Shown here: positions 1 to 8,771 of the stretch, piece after piece
Layout: the number at the start of each line of letters is the position of its first letter
Position numbering within the stretch: position 1 is the first letter of the stretch
NCBI RefSeq assembly: GCF_009799925.1
Contig: NZ_WELK01000018.1
Span: 1 to 35,078 of the forward strand
Length of the DNA stretch: 35,078 nucleotides
Reading direction: 5' to 3'
DNA from: Pseudomonas sp. R-28-1W-6
GTDB taxonomy: Bacteria; Pseudomonadota; Gammaproteobacteria; Pseudomonadales; Pseudomonadaceae
Made by a program: the position numbers and the translations under genes
Notes under the pieces: model-generated
What the model saw: only the letters and a program-made list of their open reading frames with translations
What the model was told of the DNA's origin: nothing
Databases searched by the model: none

Positions 1-3000
1 CGGCGTTGCTGAAGCCGCTGACCGCCTCGCTGAAGGTGATGGTCACCAGCGAGGTCTGACCGACCACGAGGGCGCTATCGGCAACCAGGATGGTCGCGCT
101 CGGCGGTGCGGTGTCGATGGCGTAGTTGTTCGAGTCGGTGGTGCCGCTGCCGGTGTTGCCGGACACATTGATCACACCGCTGTTGTCCAGGGTGATCAGG
201 TTGCTGGCGTCGGTGACGTTGCTGGTCGGGGTGAAGGTCGCCGTCCAGGTGACTCCGCCGTCGCTGCTGCTCACCGCGCTGAGGCTGCCGTTGGCCACCG
301 TCAGGTCGGCGTTGCTGAAGCCGCTGACCGCCTCGCTGAAGGTGATGGTTACCGTCGTGGTTTCGCCGACCGTCAAGGCATTGTCCGCGATCATGATGGT
401 TGCCGTCGGCACCCCGGTCTCGATGCTGTAGTTGGCCGAATTGGTGGTGCCTGACCCGGTGTTGCCTGCCAGGTCGCTGATCCCGCCGTTGTTCAGGCTG
501 ATGATGTTGCTGGTATCGGTAATACCCGCCGTTGGGGTGAAGGTGGCGGTCCAGGTGATGCCGCCGTCACTGCTGCTCACCGCGCTCAGGGTGCCGTTGG
601 CGATGCTCAGGTCTGCGTTGTCAAAGCCGCTGATCGCCTCGGAGAAGGTGATGGTCACCAGCGAGGTCTCGCCGGCCTTGAGGGTCGGATCGGCCAGGAC
701 GATGGTGGCGGTAGGGCGCAGGCTGTCGATGGCGTAGTTGTTGGAGTCGGTGGTGCCGCTGCCGCTATTGCCCGCCCCGTCCAGGACGCCGGTGTTGTCG
801 AGGGTGATCAGGTTGCTGGTATCGGTGATGCTGGCACTCGGGGTGAAGGTGGCGGTGTAGGTGATGTTATCGCTGGTGCTCAGCCCGCTCAGGCTACCGT
901 TGGCAACGGTCATGTCCGCCAGGGTGAAGCCGGTCACCGCCTCGGAGAAGGTGATGGTCACCAGCGACGTTTCGCCAATTGCCAGGCTGGTATCGGCGAC
1001 CACAATGGTCGCAGTTGGGCGCTGCGTGTCGACGGCGTAGTTGTTGGAGTCGGTGGTGCCGCTGCCGGCATTGCCGGACGCGTTGGTCACACCGCTGTTG
1101 TCCAGGGTGATCAGGTTGCTGGTATCGGTGATGCTGGCAGTCGGGGTGAAGATGGCGGTCCAGGTCACGCCGCCGTCGCTGCTGCTCACGGCGGTCATCG
1201 TGCCGTTGGCAATGGTCAGGTCGGTGTTGCTGAAACCGCTCACGGCCTCGGAGAAGGTGATGGTCACCAGCGAGGTTTCACCGATCTTCAAGGCATTGTC
1301 CGCGACCACGATGGTTGCGGTCGGCAGGACGGTGTCGATGCTGTAGTTGGCCGAGCTGGTGGTGCCGCTGCCGGTGTTGCCGGCCAGATCGGCGACGCTG
1401 GTGTTGCTCAGGGTGATCAGGTTGCTGGCATCGGCAATACCGACTGTCGGGGTGAAGGTGGCGGTCCAGGTGATGCCGCCGTCGCTGCTGCTCACCGCGC
1501 TGAGGCTGCCATTGGCCACCGTCAGGTCGGCGTTGGTGAAACCGCTCACGGCTTCAGAGAAGGTGATAGTCACCAGTGAGGTTTCACCCGCCGCCAGGGC
1601 GCTGTCGGCGACCACTATGGTCGCAGTCGGCCGCACGGTGTCGATGGCGTAGTTGTTGGAGTCGGTGGTACCGCTGCCGGCGTTGCCGGCCAGATCGGCA
1701 ACGCCGGTGTTGTCGAGGGTGATCAGGTTGTTGCTGTCGGTAATGCTGGCACTCGGGGTGAAGGTGGCGGTCCAGGTGATGCCGCCATCGGCGCTGGAAA
1801 CGGCCGTCAGAGTGCCGTTGGCAATGGTCAGGTCGGCGTTGGTGAAGCCGACCACCGCCTCGGAGAAAGTGATGGTCACCTGCGACGTTTCGCCAATTGC
1901 CAGGCTGGTATCGGCGACCACGACGGTCGCAGTCGGACGCTGGGTATCGATCACGTAATTGTTGGAGTTGGTGGTGCCGGTGCCGGCGTTGCCGGACAGG
2001 TCGATGATCCCGGTGTTGTCCAGGGTGATCAGGTTGCTGGTGTCGGTGATGCTTGAATTCGGGGTGAAGGTGGCGGTCCAGGTGATGCCGCCGTCACTGC
2101 TGCTCACCGCGCTGAGGCTGCCATTGGCCACCGTCAGATCGGCGTTGCTGAAGCCGATCACCGCCTCGGAGAAGGTGATGGTCACCAGCGAGGTTTCACC
2201 AATCCTCAAGGCATTGTCGGCGACCACTATGGTCGCAGTCGGCCGCACGGTGTCGATCACATAATTGTTGGAGTTGGTGGTGCCCAACCCGGCATTGCCT
2301 GCCAGGTCGCTGATCCCGCTGTTGTTCAGGCTGATGATGTTGCTGGTATCGGTAATACCCGCCGTTGGGGTGAAGGTGGCTGTCCAGGTGATGCCACCAT
2401 CGCTGGTGCTCAGCCCGCTCAGGCTACCGTTGGCAACGGTCAGGTCCGCCAGGGTGAAGCCGGTCACCGCCTCGGAGAAAATGATGGTCACCAGCGAGGT
2501 TTCACCCGCCGCCAGGGCACTGTCTGCGACCACTATGGTCGCAGTCGGCCGCACGGTGTCGATGGCGTAGTTGTTGGAGTCGGTGGTACCGCTGCCGGCG
2601 TTGCCGGCCAGGTCGGCGATGCCCGTGTTGTCGAGGGTGATCAGGTTGTTGCTGTCGGTAATACTGGCACTCGGGGTGAAGGTGGCGGTGTAGGTGATGT
2701 TATCGCTGGTGCTCAGCCCGCTCAGGCTACCGTTGGCAACGGTCATGTCCGCCAGGGTGAAGCCGCTCACCGCCTCGGAGAAAGTGATGGTCACCAGCGA
2801 GGTTTCACCCGCCGCCAGGGCGCTGTCGGAGACCACGATGGTCGCAGTTGGGCGCTGCGTGTCGATCGCGTAGTTGTTGGAGTTGGTGGTGCCGACCCCG
2901 GCGGTGCCAAGGCCATTGCTCACCCCGGTGTTATCCAGGGTGATCACGTTGCTGGTATCGGTGATGCTCGAAGTCGGGGTGAAGGTGGCGGTCCAGGTGA

Positions 3001-3165
3001 TACCGCCGTCGCTGCTGCTCACGGCGGTAAGCGTGCCGTTGGCAATGGTCAGGTCGGCATTGGTGAAGCCGCTTACCGCCTCGTTGAAGGTGATGGTCAC
3101 CAGCGAGGTTTCGCCGATTTTCAGGGCCGTGTCAGCCACCACTATGGTCGCGGTGGGTGCGGGCG
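1..3165 (-). repeat. Tandem 306-bp (two units 303-bp) Ig-like coding repeats, ten complete plus one partial
   Basis: The adhesin's Ig-like units recur with boundaries near 3165, 2871, 2568, 2262, 1956, 1650, 1344, 1038, 735, 429 and 123; the last is cut by the window edge. Most units are 306 bp. Those at about 735-1037 and 2568-2870 are 303 bp. The first unit, next to the beta-helix, is slightly divergent. Units differ by scattered substitutions shared in mosaic fashion, which suggests recombination between units. The repeats leave the opposite strand open and create spurious 101-residue antisense ORFs. Confidence 0.93.
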
Positions 3166-5047
3166 CGTAGGCGGTATTGAGGGCGCCACCATCATTGTAG
3201 ATAGTGTTCACGGCGCTCGGCGTAGTGCCTGGGAAGCCTGCCCCCAGTTCTTGTCCACCACTGCCACTGCCTCCAGCATTGCCGGTCATGGCGGAGAAAT
3301 TCGATGCTGTGATGTTGAAGGTGCCCTTGTTCCAAACGGCTCCCACCCCTCTGCCGCCCGTACCTCCATTCTGGTTGTAAGCGCCACCGCCACCACCACC
3401 GCCGCCACCGCCACCAGCGCCCAGATTGTTGCTGATGAGCGAGGAGCCAATCACATTGATGGTGCCGGTGCTGGCGTTATAGATGCCGCCCACGGCATGG
3501 CCGCCTGCACCGCCTGTGCTATCGAAGCCCAGGCCGCCGCCGCCGCCGCCGATGCTGATGCTGCCGTTGTTGGCCGTGCCGCCCATGCCGCCATAGGAAT
3601 AGCCTGAGAAGACCCCGCCTTGACCGCCTATGGATGAGCCGCCTTGTCCTCCCATAGCTGGATAGCCGGCAGCACTCCCGCCCCTGCCGCCCTGGTTGGT
3701 GGTGCCGGCGGTGCCTGGGTTGTTGTATACGCCCGATTGGCCGCCATTACCGCCGAAGCCGCCGCCGATGGCGCCGCCGCCGCCGCCACCACCGCCATCA
3801 AAGTAAATGTTGCCGCCGCCACCGCCGCCAGCCGCCGCCGCATTCGCGGTTACCGTGACGTTTTTCAGGGTGAGTATGCCGGCATTGAAAATGCCGCCGC
3901 CGAAAGCCGCTCCGGCGGCGATACCATTGCCCGCATCGCTGCCATTGCTGACCTGCAGGCCATGGGTAAGTATCAGGCCATCCAGCGTCACCGTTTGTCC
4001 GGAGACGACGCTCAATACTCGGCTCTGGTAGTTGGCATCGATGGTGACATCCGCCGTGCCGTTGTCATCGTTGTCGCCATCAATCGTCACACTCTTGTTG
4101 AGGACGAGTTCGCCAGCTGCCATGGTCACGGTCATGCCGCTGCTGAACTTGATGGTGTCACCGGATGCTGCCGCCCAGTGGAGTGCTTCCCGCAGAGACA
4201 GGCCGCCGCCGTCCGAGGTGTCGGTGGCGAGGCTGCCAGCAAAGGAGGAGTCACTGCCACTGTCCAGATTGGTATTTACGGTGAGGATGGCCAGGTCATG
4301 GCCATAAGTGGCGGTCGATGCAGTTGCAAGGAGTGGCGCCGCCTCGATGCTGCCGACACTGACTTCCAGTTCCCAGTCACCACTTGCCCCGGTGCGGTCA
4401 TCGGAGGCAGCAATATCGCGTCCGGTGTACTGGGCAAGCGCTTCGACCAGGCTGGAGCCCCGTTCGCCGGTAGCGGTATTGCAGGCGTAGAGGAGGATGT
4501 CGCCGCCAGCCTGCATGTCCTGGCCGATCTCCGCCAGCATGGCGCTGTACTGGCTAATGTTCTCGGCTGAAACGTAGCTGTTACCCAGCCACAGATCGCC
4601 ACTGCTACCGTGGGCGATGATCTGCACCGAGGTCATGCCTTGGTGCTGGTCCAGGTAGTCGGCAATTTGGCTGAGGCCGTCCTTGCCGGCGTCCAGGCTG
4701 ACGATCTGCGTGCCGGGGGCTACATTCTCGAGCAGGCTGGCGCTGTCGACGATGCGGGAATCGATGAAGACTACCGTCTGGCTTGGCTGGCTCGCAGTCC
4801 CGCCAGCTTGGGGGGCATCACTACTCGGGCGACTATCGCCAGTGGCTGGGGTGGCGGCGTGGGAGGCATCCTGGGGCGCGGCGTCTGCCGCGGAGGCATC
4901 CGCTGCCGGGGTTGCCGTGTCGGCAACCGTTGCCGCTACCGCGCCGTCGAACAGGATGCGGGGCTCGAGAGCCATCAGCAGAGGCGGCGTGGCCGCTCGG
5001 GGCGATCTATTGCCTGCTTGCCTGACAGCGCGTTTTGTCCACCACAT
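1..5047 (-). CDS. Giant repetitive adhesin, N-terminal 1682 residues (LEPR-XLL motif, DUF4347, beta-helix, Ig-like repeats); runs off left edge
   Basis: The frame is open from the ATG at 5047 to the window edge, and AAGGAG stands just upstream of the start. The N-terminus carries LEPRILFDGA (residues 27-36), the LEPR-XLL-type motif found near the start of very large repetitive surface proteins. A Pro/Ala/Ser linker follows, then a DUF4347-like domain (about 91-245) with AHGSSGDLWLG and LLYACNTATG. Residues ~255-620 look like a right-handed beta-helix (LSLREALHWA) with a long Gly-rich stretch. From about residue 627 there are tandem ~102-residue Ig-like (Big_12-type) repeats with the theme VTITFSEAVSGFTNADLTV. 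No classical Sec signal is seen, so export by a type I-like or accessory route with C-terminal signals outside the window is inferred. The role is probably surface attachment or biofilm. The C-terminus is not visible. Confidence 0.9.
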   Translation of the reverse strand, partial: MWWTKRAVRQAGNRSPRAATPPLLMALEPRILFDGAVAATVADTATPAADASAADAAPQDASHAATPATGDSRPSSDAPQAGGTASQPSQTVVFIDSRIVDSASLLENVAPGTQIVSLDAGKDGLSQIADYLDQHQGMTSVQIIAHGSSGDLWLGNSYVSAENISQYSAMLAEIGQDMQAGGDILLYACNTATGERGSSLVEALAQYTGRDIAASDDRTGASGDWELEVSVGSIEAAPLLATASTATYGHDLAILTVNTNLDSGSDSSFAGSLATDTSDGGGLSLREALHWAAASGDTIKFSSGMTVTMAAGELVLNKSVTIDGDNDDNGTADVTIDANYQSRVLSVVSGQTVTLDGLILTHGLQVSNGSDAGNGIAAGAAFGGGIFNAGILTLKNVTVTANAAAAGGGGGGNIYFDGGGGGGGGAIGGGFGGNGGQSGVYNNPGTAGTTNQGGRGGSAAGYPAMGGQGGSSIGGQGGVFSGYSYGGMGGTANNGSISIGGGGGGLGFDSTGGAGGHAVGGIYNASTGTINVIGSSLISNNLGAGGGGGGGGGGGAYNQNGGTGGRGVGAVWNKGTFNITASNFSAMTGNAGGSGSGGQELGAGFPGTTPSAVNTIYNDGGALNTAYAPAPTATIVVADTALKIGETSLVTITFNEAVSGFTNADLTIANGTLTAVSSSDGGITWTATFTPTSSITDTSNVITLDNTGVSNGLGTAGVGTTNSNNYAIDTQRPTATIVVSDSALAAGETSLVTITFSEAVSGFTLADMTVANGSLSGLSTSDNITYTATFTPSASITDSNNLITLDNTGIADLAGNAGSGTTDSNNYAIDTVRPTATIVVADSALAAGETSLVTIIFSEAVTGFTLADLTVANGSLSGLSTSDGGITWTATFTPTAGITDTSNIISLNNSGISDLAGNAGLGTTNSNNYVIDTVRPTATIVVADNALRIGETSLVTITFSEAVIGFSNADLTVANGSLSAVSSSDGGITWTATFTPNSSITDTSNLITLDNTGIIDLSGNAGTGTTNSNNYVIDTQRPTATVVVADTSLAIGETSQVTITFSEAVVGFTNADLTIANGTLTAVSSADGGITWTATFTPSASITDSNNLITLDNTGVADLAGNAGSGTTDSNNYAIDTVRPTATIVVADSALAAGETSLVTITFSEAVSGFTNADLTVANGSLSAVSSSDGGITWTATFTPTVGIADASNLITLSNTSVADLAGNTGSGTTSSANYSIDTVLPTATIVVADNALKIGETSLVTITFSEAVSGFSNTDLTIANGTMTAVSSSDGGVTWTAIFTPTASITDTSNLITLDNSGVTNASGNAGSGTTDSNNYAVDTQRPTATIVVADTSLAIGETSLVTITFSEAVTGFTLADMTVANGSLSGLSTSDNITYTATFTPSASITDTSNLITLDNTGVLDGAGNSGSGTTDSNNYAIDSLRPTATIVLADPTLKAGETSLVTITFSEAISGFDNADLSIANGTLSAVSSSDGGITWTATFTPTAGITDTSNIISLNNGGISDLAGNTGSGTTNSANYSIETGVPTATIMIADNALTVGETTTVTITFSEAVSGFSNADLTVANGSLSAVSSSDGGVTWTATFTPTSNVTDASNLITLDNSGVINVSGNTGSGTTDSNNYAIDTAPPSATILVADSALVVGQTSLVTITFSEAVSGFSNA

Positions 5048-5092
5048 GACTGTTCTCCTTTCCTTGTCTCTTTGCGCGAGCCGCCACAGGCC

Positions 5093-5956
5093 TTAGGCGT
5101 GGGCGGGCGTTGCTGCTGCCTGCTGTTCGTTCTTGATCCGAATGACATGGGCGGCGCTGGCACTGCCGTCTCGCCAGAAGCTTAGGTCGGCATACTGGGC
5201 GAACAGGTCGGGCGGCAGTATGGACGTGCGGTTTTGCAGTTCGACGACCGGACGTACCCGATGCAGGCCGCGGATGCCCAGGGCCTCGTCGAACTCCGGG
5301 GCGTCGTAGTGCACCCGCTGGAAATCATGGGGGTACCAGGGCTCGCCGATGAAGTCGTAGATCAGGCGCATGACCTGTTCCGGAGCCTGGGTCAGCAGGT
5401 CGTATTCGACCAGCAGCAGTGACTTGGACTGTGCGCCGTAGAAGGCATCCTTGAGGGCCGCCCAGGCATAACCCACCAGCCTGTTGCGCTGGGCCAGGGT
5501 CTCGACACGGCTGTAGACGGTGTTGCGTTCGACTTCGTCATTGAACAGCTTGGTGTTCTCGAACGGGGTGGCGCGGTACAGACGCTCGATGCTGTCCATG
5601 ACCCAGGCAACATTGCGCACGCAGGCGATGACCTTGGCCTGGGGGTACAGATCGAGCAGATCCGGCAGGCGGGCGCACCAGCCACGGTTGGTGTCGAAGA
5701 TCACCTGCTTGTCGCCCTGATCGGCGTAGTAGCTGTCGAACAGGCCGCTCAGCAGGCGGCGGCGCTGCGCGGTGTCGACTACGGGAGCGAACTCGCTGCC
5801 GGCACTGAACTGGTTGAGCATGCCGGAAAACAGGCTGCCCACCGGGCTGGTCATGCCCGCGTGAAAGCGCGGATTCTGCCCCAGCAGCGCTGCCAGCAAG
5901 GTAGAGCCAGAACGGGGCAGGCCGGAGATGAAATGCAGTTTCTGAGTGCTGTTCAA
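5093..5956 (-). CDS. Sulfotransferase family protein (TTG start)
   Basis: This 287-residue protein should transfer sulfate from PAPS to an acceptor. SGLPRSGSTLL at residues 11-21 is the 5'-phosphosulfate-binding loop. The CVRNVAWVMDSIERLY segment (R114, S122) fits the 3'-phosphate-binding motif. No signal peptide or membrane span is seen, so it should be cytoplasmic. The start is TTG at 5956, because the frame has no nearby ATG and AAAGGA lies about 9 bases upstream. The stop is 45 bp from the adhesin start on the same strand, so the two are probably co-transcribed. That makes the adhesin, or a glycan or peptide on it, a plausible acceptor, but this is inference. The family assignment is firm; the substrate is unknown. 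Confidence 0.88.
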   Translation of the reverse strand: MNSTQKLHFISGLPRSGSTLLAALLGQNPRFHAGMTSPVGSLFSGMLNQFSAGSEFAPVVDTAQRRRLLSGLFDSYYADQGDKQVIFDTNRGWCARLPDLLDLYPQAKVIACVRNVAWVMDSIERLYRATPFENTKLFNDEVERNTVYSRVETLAQRNRLVGYAWAALKDAFYGAQSKSLLLVEYDLLTQAPEQVMRLIYDFIGEPWYPHDFQRVHYDAPEFDEALGIRGLHRVRPVVELQNRTSILPPDLFAQYADLSFWRDGSASAAHVIRIKNEQQAAATPAHA

Positions 5957-6226
5957 CCACTGAGTCCTTTCATGGGGCTATACGGCAGATGAAACCGACG
6001 CTTGGCAAGGCGTCCCAGCCGAAACTTGCCTTTTACATCAACTAACCAGTACTTAGCGAATCCTATTTCAGTAATACGTTTACGTACAGGAACATCTGGT
6101 CATAGTTAGACTGCGTGATAGGCGAATTGCCATGGAAGAGAAGCATTTTCCGAAATAGGCACTAGAGTTTGATGCGGCCGGGTAGAGCGCTCGGCCAGTC
6201 CATCAGACGACTAAGGAAGAGTAATC

Positions 6227-6823
6227 ATGGAAGTCTTCATCGGTACCATCCAGGCCTTCGGTTTCAACTTTGCGCCGCGCGGCTGGGCATTCTGTGCGGG
6301 GCAGCTGGTGTCCATTTCCCAGAACTCGGCAATGTTCGCATTGCTGGGGACCACCTTCGGGGGTGACGGCCAGACCACCTTCGGCTTGCCCGATCTGCGT
6401 GGCCGCTTGCCGGTGGGCATGGGCAACGGGCCGGGGCTGAGTCCTTATGTGATCGGCCAGGTCGGCGGCACGGAAAATACTTCGTTGACGGTAGGCAACC
6501 TGCCGGCGCATGCGCCGACCATCACCTCGACACTGGCGGTAGCCACCAGCGTGCAACTGGCGGCCGTCGCCAGCAGTCCGAGTACCACGCCGTCGGCCGA
6601 CAATGCCTTTCTCGGGGCCTCGGGGACCGGTCCTGGCAGTGCTGCCATCTACTCGAATGCACAAGGGGCTAACCCGGTGGCCCTGCAGGGGGTCACTTCG
6701 TCACTCACCGGCAGCGTCTCGGCCGCGCCGATCGGCGGCAACCTGCCGCTCAGCCTGTTGAATCCCAGCCTGGCGATCAACTTCAGCATCGCCATGGAAG
6801 GTATCTTCCCCTCCCGCAACTGA
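6227..6823 (+). CDS. Phage-tail-collar / microcystin-dependent (MdpB-like) protein
   Basis: The protein has 198 residues. Its first ~60 residues are a tail collar domain: IQAFGFNFAPRGWAFCAGQL, then LLGTTFGGDGQTTFGLPDLR and GRLPVGMG. The remainder is low-complexity Ala/Ser/Thr/Gly ending in INFSIAMEGIFPSRN, as in MdpB-type proteins. AAGGAAGAG precedes the ATG. No phage structural genes flank it. Instead it lies between adhesin-associated genes, as standalone MdpB proteins often do, and is followed by a DUF6916-type gene. A surface or fibre-like role with the neighbouring secretion genes is inferred, because the family's biochemical function is not settled. Confidence 0.88.
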   Translation: MEVFIGTIQAFGFNFAPRGWAFCAGQLVSISQNSAMFALLGTTFGGDGQTTFGLPDLRGRLPVGMGNGPGLSPYVIGQVGGTENTSLTVGNLPAHAPTITSTLAVATSVQLAAVASSPSTTPSADNAFLGASGTGPGSAAIYSNAQGANPVALQGVTSSLTGSVSAAPIGGNLPLSLLNPSLAINFSIAMEGIFPSRN

Positions 6824-6829
6824 GTCGCA

Positions 6830-6855
6830 GGGCCAGGCGGCATTGCGCCTGGCCC
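6830..6855 (+). other. Perfect 10-bp stem-loop between tail-collar and DUF6916 genes
   Basis: GGGCCAGGCG at 6830-6839 pairs perfectly with CGCCTGGCCC at 6846-6855 around a six-base loop. It begins 6 bp after the tail-collar stop codon. No T-run follows, so it is more likely an intercistronic stability or partial-attenuation element than a full intrinsic terminator. Confidence 0.5.
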
Positions 6856-6876
6856 GGCATGACCGGAGTCGTTGTG

Positions 6877-7188
6877 ATGTTGAGACGCATAGAAAGTCAG
6901 CATTTCCAGGCGCTGCTCAAGCACACCACGCAGTTGCACCTGCCCGATGGCCAGGTGCTGGATGTTCGCGTGGAGAGCGTCTCGGAAAACCCGCGGGGCC
7001 GTATCCCAGAAAGCCCGCGCATGCCGTTCAGCGTCGCGCTGACCAGCCTGGCGCCGAGCGACTTCGTGCATGGCATCTGCGCGATCGAGCTGGCCGATCA
7101 TGGGCGCCTGGAAGGGGTGTTCGTGTCGCGCGTGCCGGCCCTGGGGCGCAACCCCGAGCTGGCTTACCTGGATGTGGTGTTCAACTGA
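6877..7188 (+). CDS. DUF6916-like protein
   Basis: This is a 103-residue soluble protein starting MLRRIESQHF. It resembles the small DUF6916 proteins found beside MdpB-type tail-collar genes: FQALLKHTTQLHLPDGQVLDVRV-like N-terminal half, a Phe/Val-rich middle and a conserved-looking PELAYLDVVFN C-terminus. An upstream in-frame ATG at 6859 would add six residues, but it sits three bases after a hairpin and has no ribosome site. The ATG at 6877 has GGAG about 9 bases upstream, so I chose it. No catalytic motif is visible and its function is unknown. It probably works with the tail-collar protein. Confidence 0.72.
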   Translation: MLRRIESQHFQALLKHTTQLHLPDGQVLDVRVESVSENPRGRIPESPRMPFSVALTSLAPSDFVHGICAIELADHGRLEGVFVSRVPALGRNPELAYLDVVFN

Positions 7189-7209
7189 GGTCGGCCCCGG
7201 GCGCCCGGC

Positions 7210-7710
7210 TCAGGCCGGCGGGCCCGGGTACCAGACCAGGCGTTCGGCGGCCGGGCCTTGCTCTGCCACGCGAAAGCCCAGCGCCAGGTAGTGCTGGCGG
7301 GCCGCCGGGTTGCTGGTCCAGACCACTGCCGTCACCGGGCAGCGGATTCGCTGCGCCGCCTGCTGAATGCCCTGCAGCACCGTGCGGCCATGGCCCTTGC
7401 CACGGGCCGCCGGGATGAAGGCCAGGTACACCACGCGAATCTCGTTATGGCCGAAATCGGTGACCAGGGCGCCGATCGCCGTGCCTAGCTTCTCGATCAC
7501 GTAGTGCAGGGCTTCTGGAAACTGTTCGGCCATGCCGCGCTGATTGACCTGGAACTGCTGCGCGACGATCTGCTCGATCACCTCCTCGTTGCCGTCGATC
7601 AATTGCAGATCGGGGCGGGCGGTGCGGTACAGGCCTTCGAGAAAGGCGGCGTCCACCGGGCGCGCGGGGCGCACGGTCAGGTCGTTTAGCGATGAAGACG
7701 GGTTGAGCAT
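7210..7710 (-). CDS. GNAT family N-acetyltransferase
   Basis: The protein has 166 residues. It has the GNAT core: a beta-strand VVYLAFIPAARGKGHGRTVL containing the acetyl-CoA loop (R-G-K-G-H-G), then TAVVWTSNPAARQHYLALGF typical of motif B. GAGGA precedes the ATG. It converges on the DUF6916 gene with about 20 bp between stops, and it follows the second sulfotransferase on the same strand, so it is probably the last gene of that run. The substrate could be an amine or a protein N-terminus or lysine and cannot be read from sequence. Confidence 0.87.
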   Translation of the reverse strand: MLNPSSSLNDLTVRPARPVDAAFLEGLYRTARPDLQLIDGNEEVIEQIVAQQFQVNQRGMAEQFPEALHYVIEKLGTAIGALVTDFGHNEIRVVYLAFIPAARGKGHGRTVLQGIQQAAQRIRCPVTAVVWTSNPAARQHYLALGFRVAEQGPAAERLVWYPGPPA

Positions 7711-7763
7711 CTGTCACGTTCCTCGGCGGTGGGAAATCCTGGGTTATGTCGCTGCCCGGTCGC

Positions 7764-8771
7764 TCAGCCGGGCTGCCGTTGCAGCGCTGCACCGGCTTGC
7801 CGTATCTGGGTCTGGCGCAGTTGCTCGAGCTGTCGATAGGGCTGGTCGGCCCAGCTGGCCAGCTCATCGCGCAGCGCCACGCTGGCGCTCAGGCGTTTGG
7901 CCTGGCTGTCTGCGCTGAAGGGCAGGTGCGGCTGCTTGGCATGCTGGCGGGTCATCGACAGGGCGCTGCGCAGTTCGCTGTCGCTGAGGCCGAAAACCGG
8001 CTGCAGGCGGTTGCCGAGAGCGGCGGGCAGCTCGGTGTAGTTGACGGCCAGGCCACCCAGTGCCTGGCAGTGCTGCAGTCCTTGCGCCAGCAGGCGGCCC
8101 AGACGGCGGGCGATCACGCCCTCCCTGGACAGGCCGGCATCCTCCGGGCTGTCCAGGGGCGAGTGGCCGAGCAGGCCGGGAACCATGTGCATGCCGGGCT
8201 GGCGCAAGTGCGACACGGCGATCTCCAGCGGATCTCGATAGAGGAACAGCCAGGGCGTCGCCGGGAAGCAACGCTGCAGCAGGGGCAGCTCGAAGATGTT
8301 CCAGGCGTCCAGCTTGACCACCAGGCTGCGCTCCAGGCCGCTGCGGCGCTGGCCGAATGCCGAGAGCAGGGCGGCCAGCGCCGAGCGCTTGGCGGCTTCC
8401 GGCAGCGAGGCGGCGCGGGCCCTCAGCAGGCTGTCGAGCGGTGCCGGCTCGGAGAGCAGCACCTGGCTCGGCAGGCTCGCCAGCATCTGTGCCAGCAACG
8501 TCGAGCCGCAGCGCGAGGCATGGTAGATGAACGCGCGCGGGGCCAGGCCCGGGCTGCTGTGCTGCCAGTCGAGCAGGGCCTGCAGCGGCGTTGCCCGGCG
8601 AAAAGCCTGGTTGAAGGGCAGGTGCAAGGCCCGCTCCACGTCATCGCGATAGAAGGGTTGGTGCAGGCGTTGCTCGCCGAACCAGCACCAGTCGACGACC
8701 TGGTTCTGTGCCGCGATGCCGATCGGCAGCCAGCCGTCGAAGGCCTGCCCGGCGGCCATCAGACTTTCCAT
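7764..8771 (-). CDS. Sulfotransferase-like protein, second family
   Basis: The protein has 335 residues and a PAPS-binding-like loop at residues 84-93 (HASRCGSTLL) plus a 3'-phosphate-like segment LFLYRDPLEIAVSHLRQPG. It has little resemblance to the sulfotransferase at 5093-5956 beyond these motifs, so it is a distinct subfamily and not a recent duplicate. Its start overlaps the 3' end of the hydroxylase gene by 13 bp. A second ATG at 8759 would give a TGATG stop-start overlap, so either start is possible, and translational coupling is likely. The protein lacks a signal peptide. A modification role together with the hydroxylase is inferred from the overlap. Confidence 0.82.
   Translation of the reverse strand: MESLMAAGQAFDGWLPIGIAAQNQVVDWCWFGEQRLHQPFYRDDVERALHLPFNQAFRRATPLQALLDWQHSSPGLAPRAFIYHASRCGSTLLAQMLASLPSQVLLSEPAPLDSLLRARAASLPEAAKRSALAALLSAFGQRRSGLERSLVVKLDAWNIFELPLLQRCFPATPWLFLYRDPLEIAVSHLRQPGMHMVPGLLGHSPLDSPEDAGLSREGVIARRLGRLLAQGLQHCQALGGLAVNYTELPAALGNRLQPVFGLSDSELRSALSMTRQHAKQPHLPFSADSQAKRLSASVALRDELASWADQPYRQLEQLRQTQIRQAGAALQRQPG

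Noticed and set aside
126..3170. Eight plus-strand ~100-residue ORFs of near-identical sequence
   Set aside because: They are the antisense of the adhesin's Ig-like repeats, where GC-rich third positions leave the opposite strand open. The minus frame gives a clean Big_12-type protein.
3360..3850. Triplet-like GCC/CCG runs that look like a simple-sequence repeat
   Set aside because: They encode the Gly-rich segment of the adhesin and vary at third positions, so they are protein-level low complexity.
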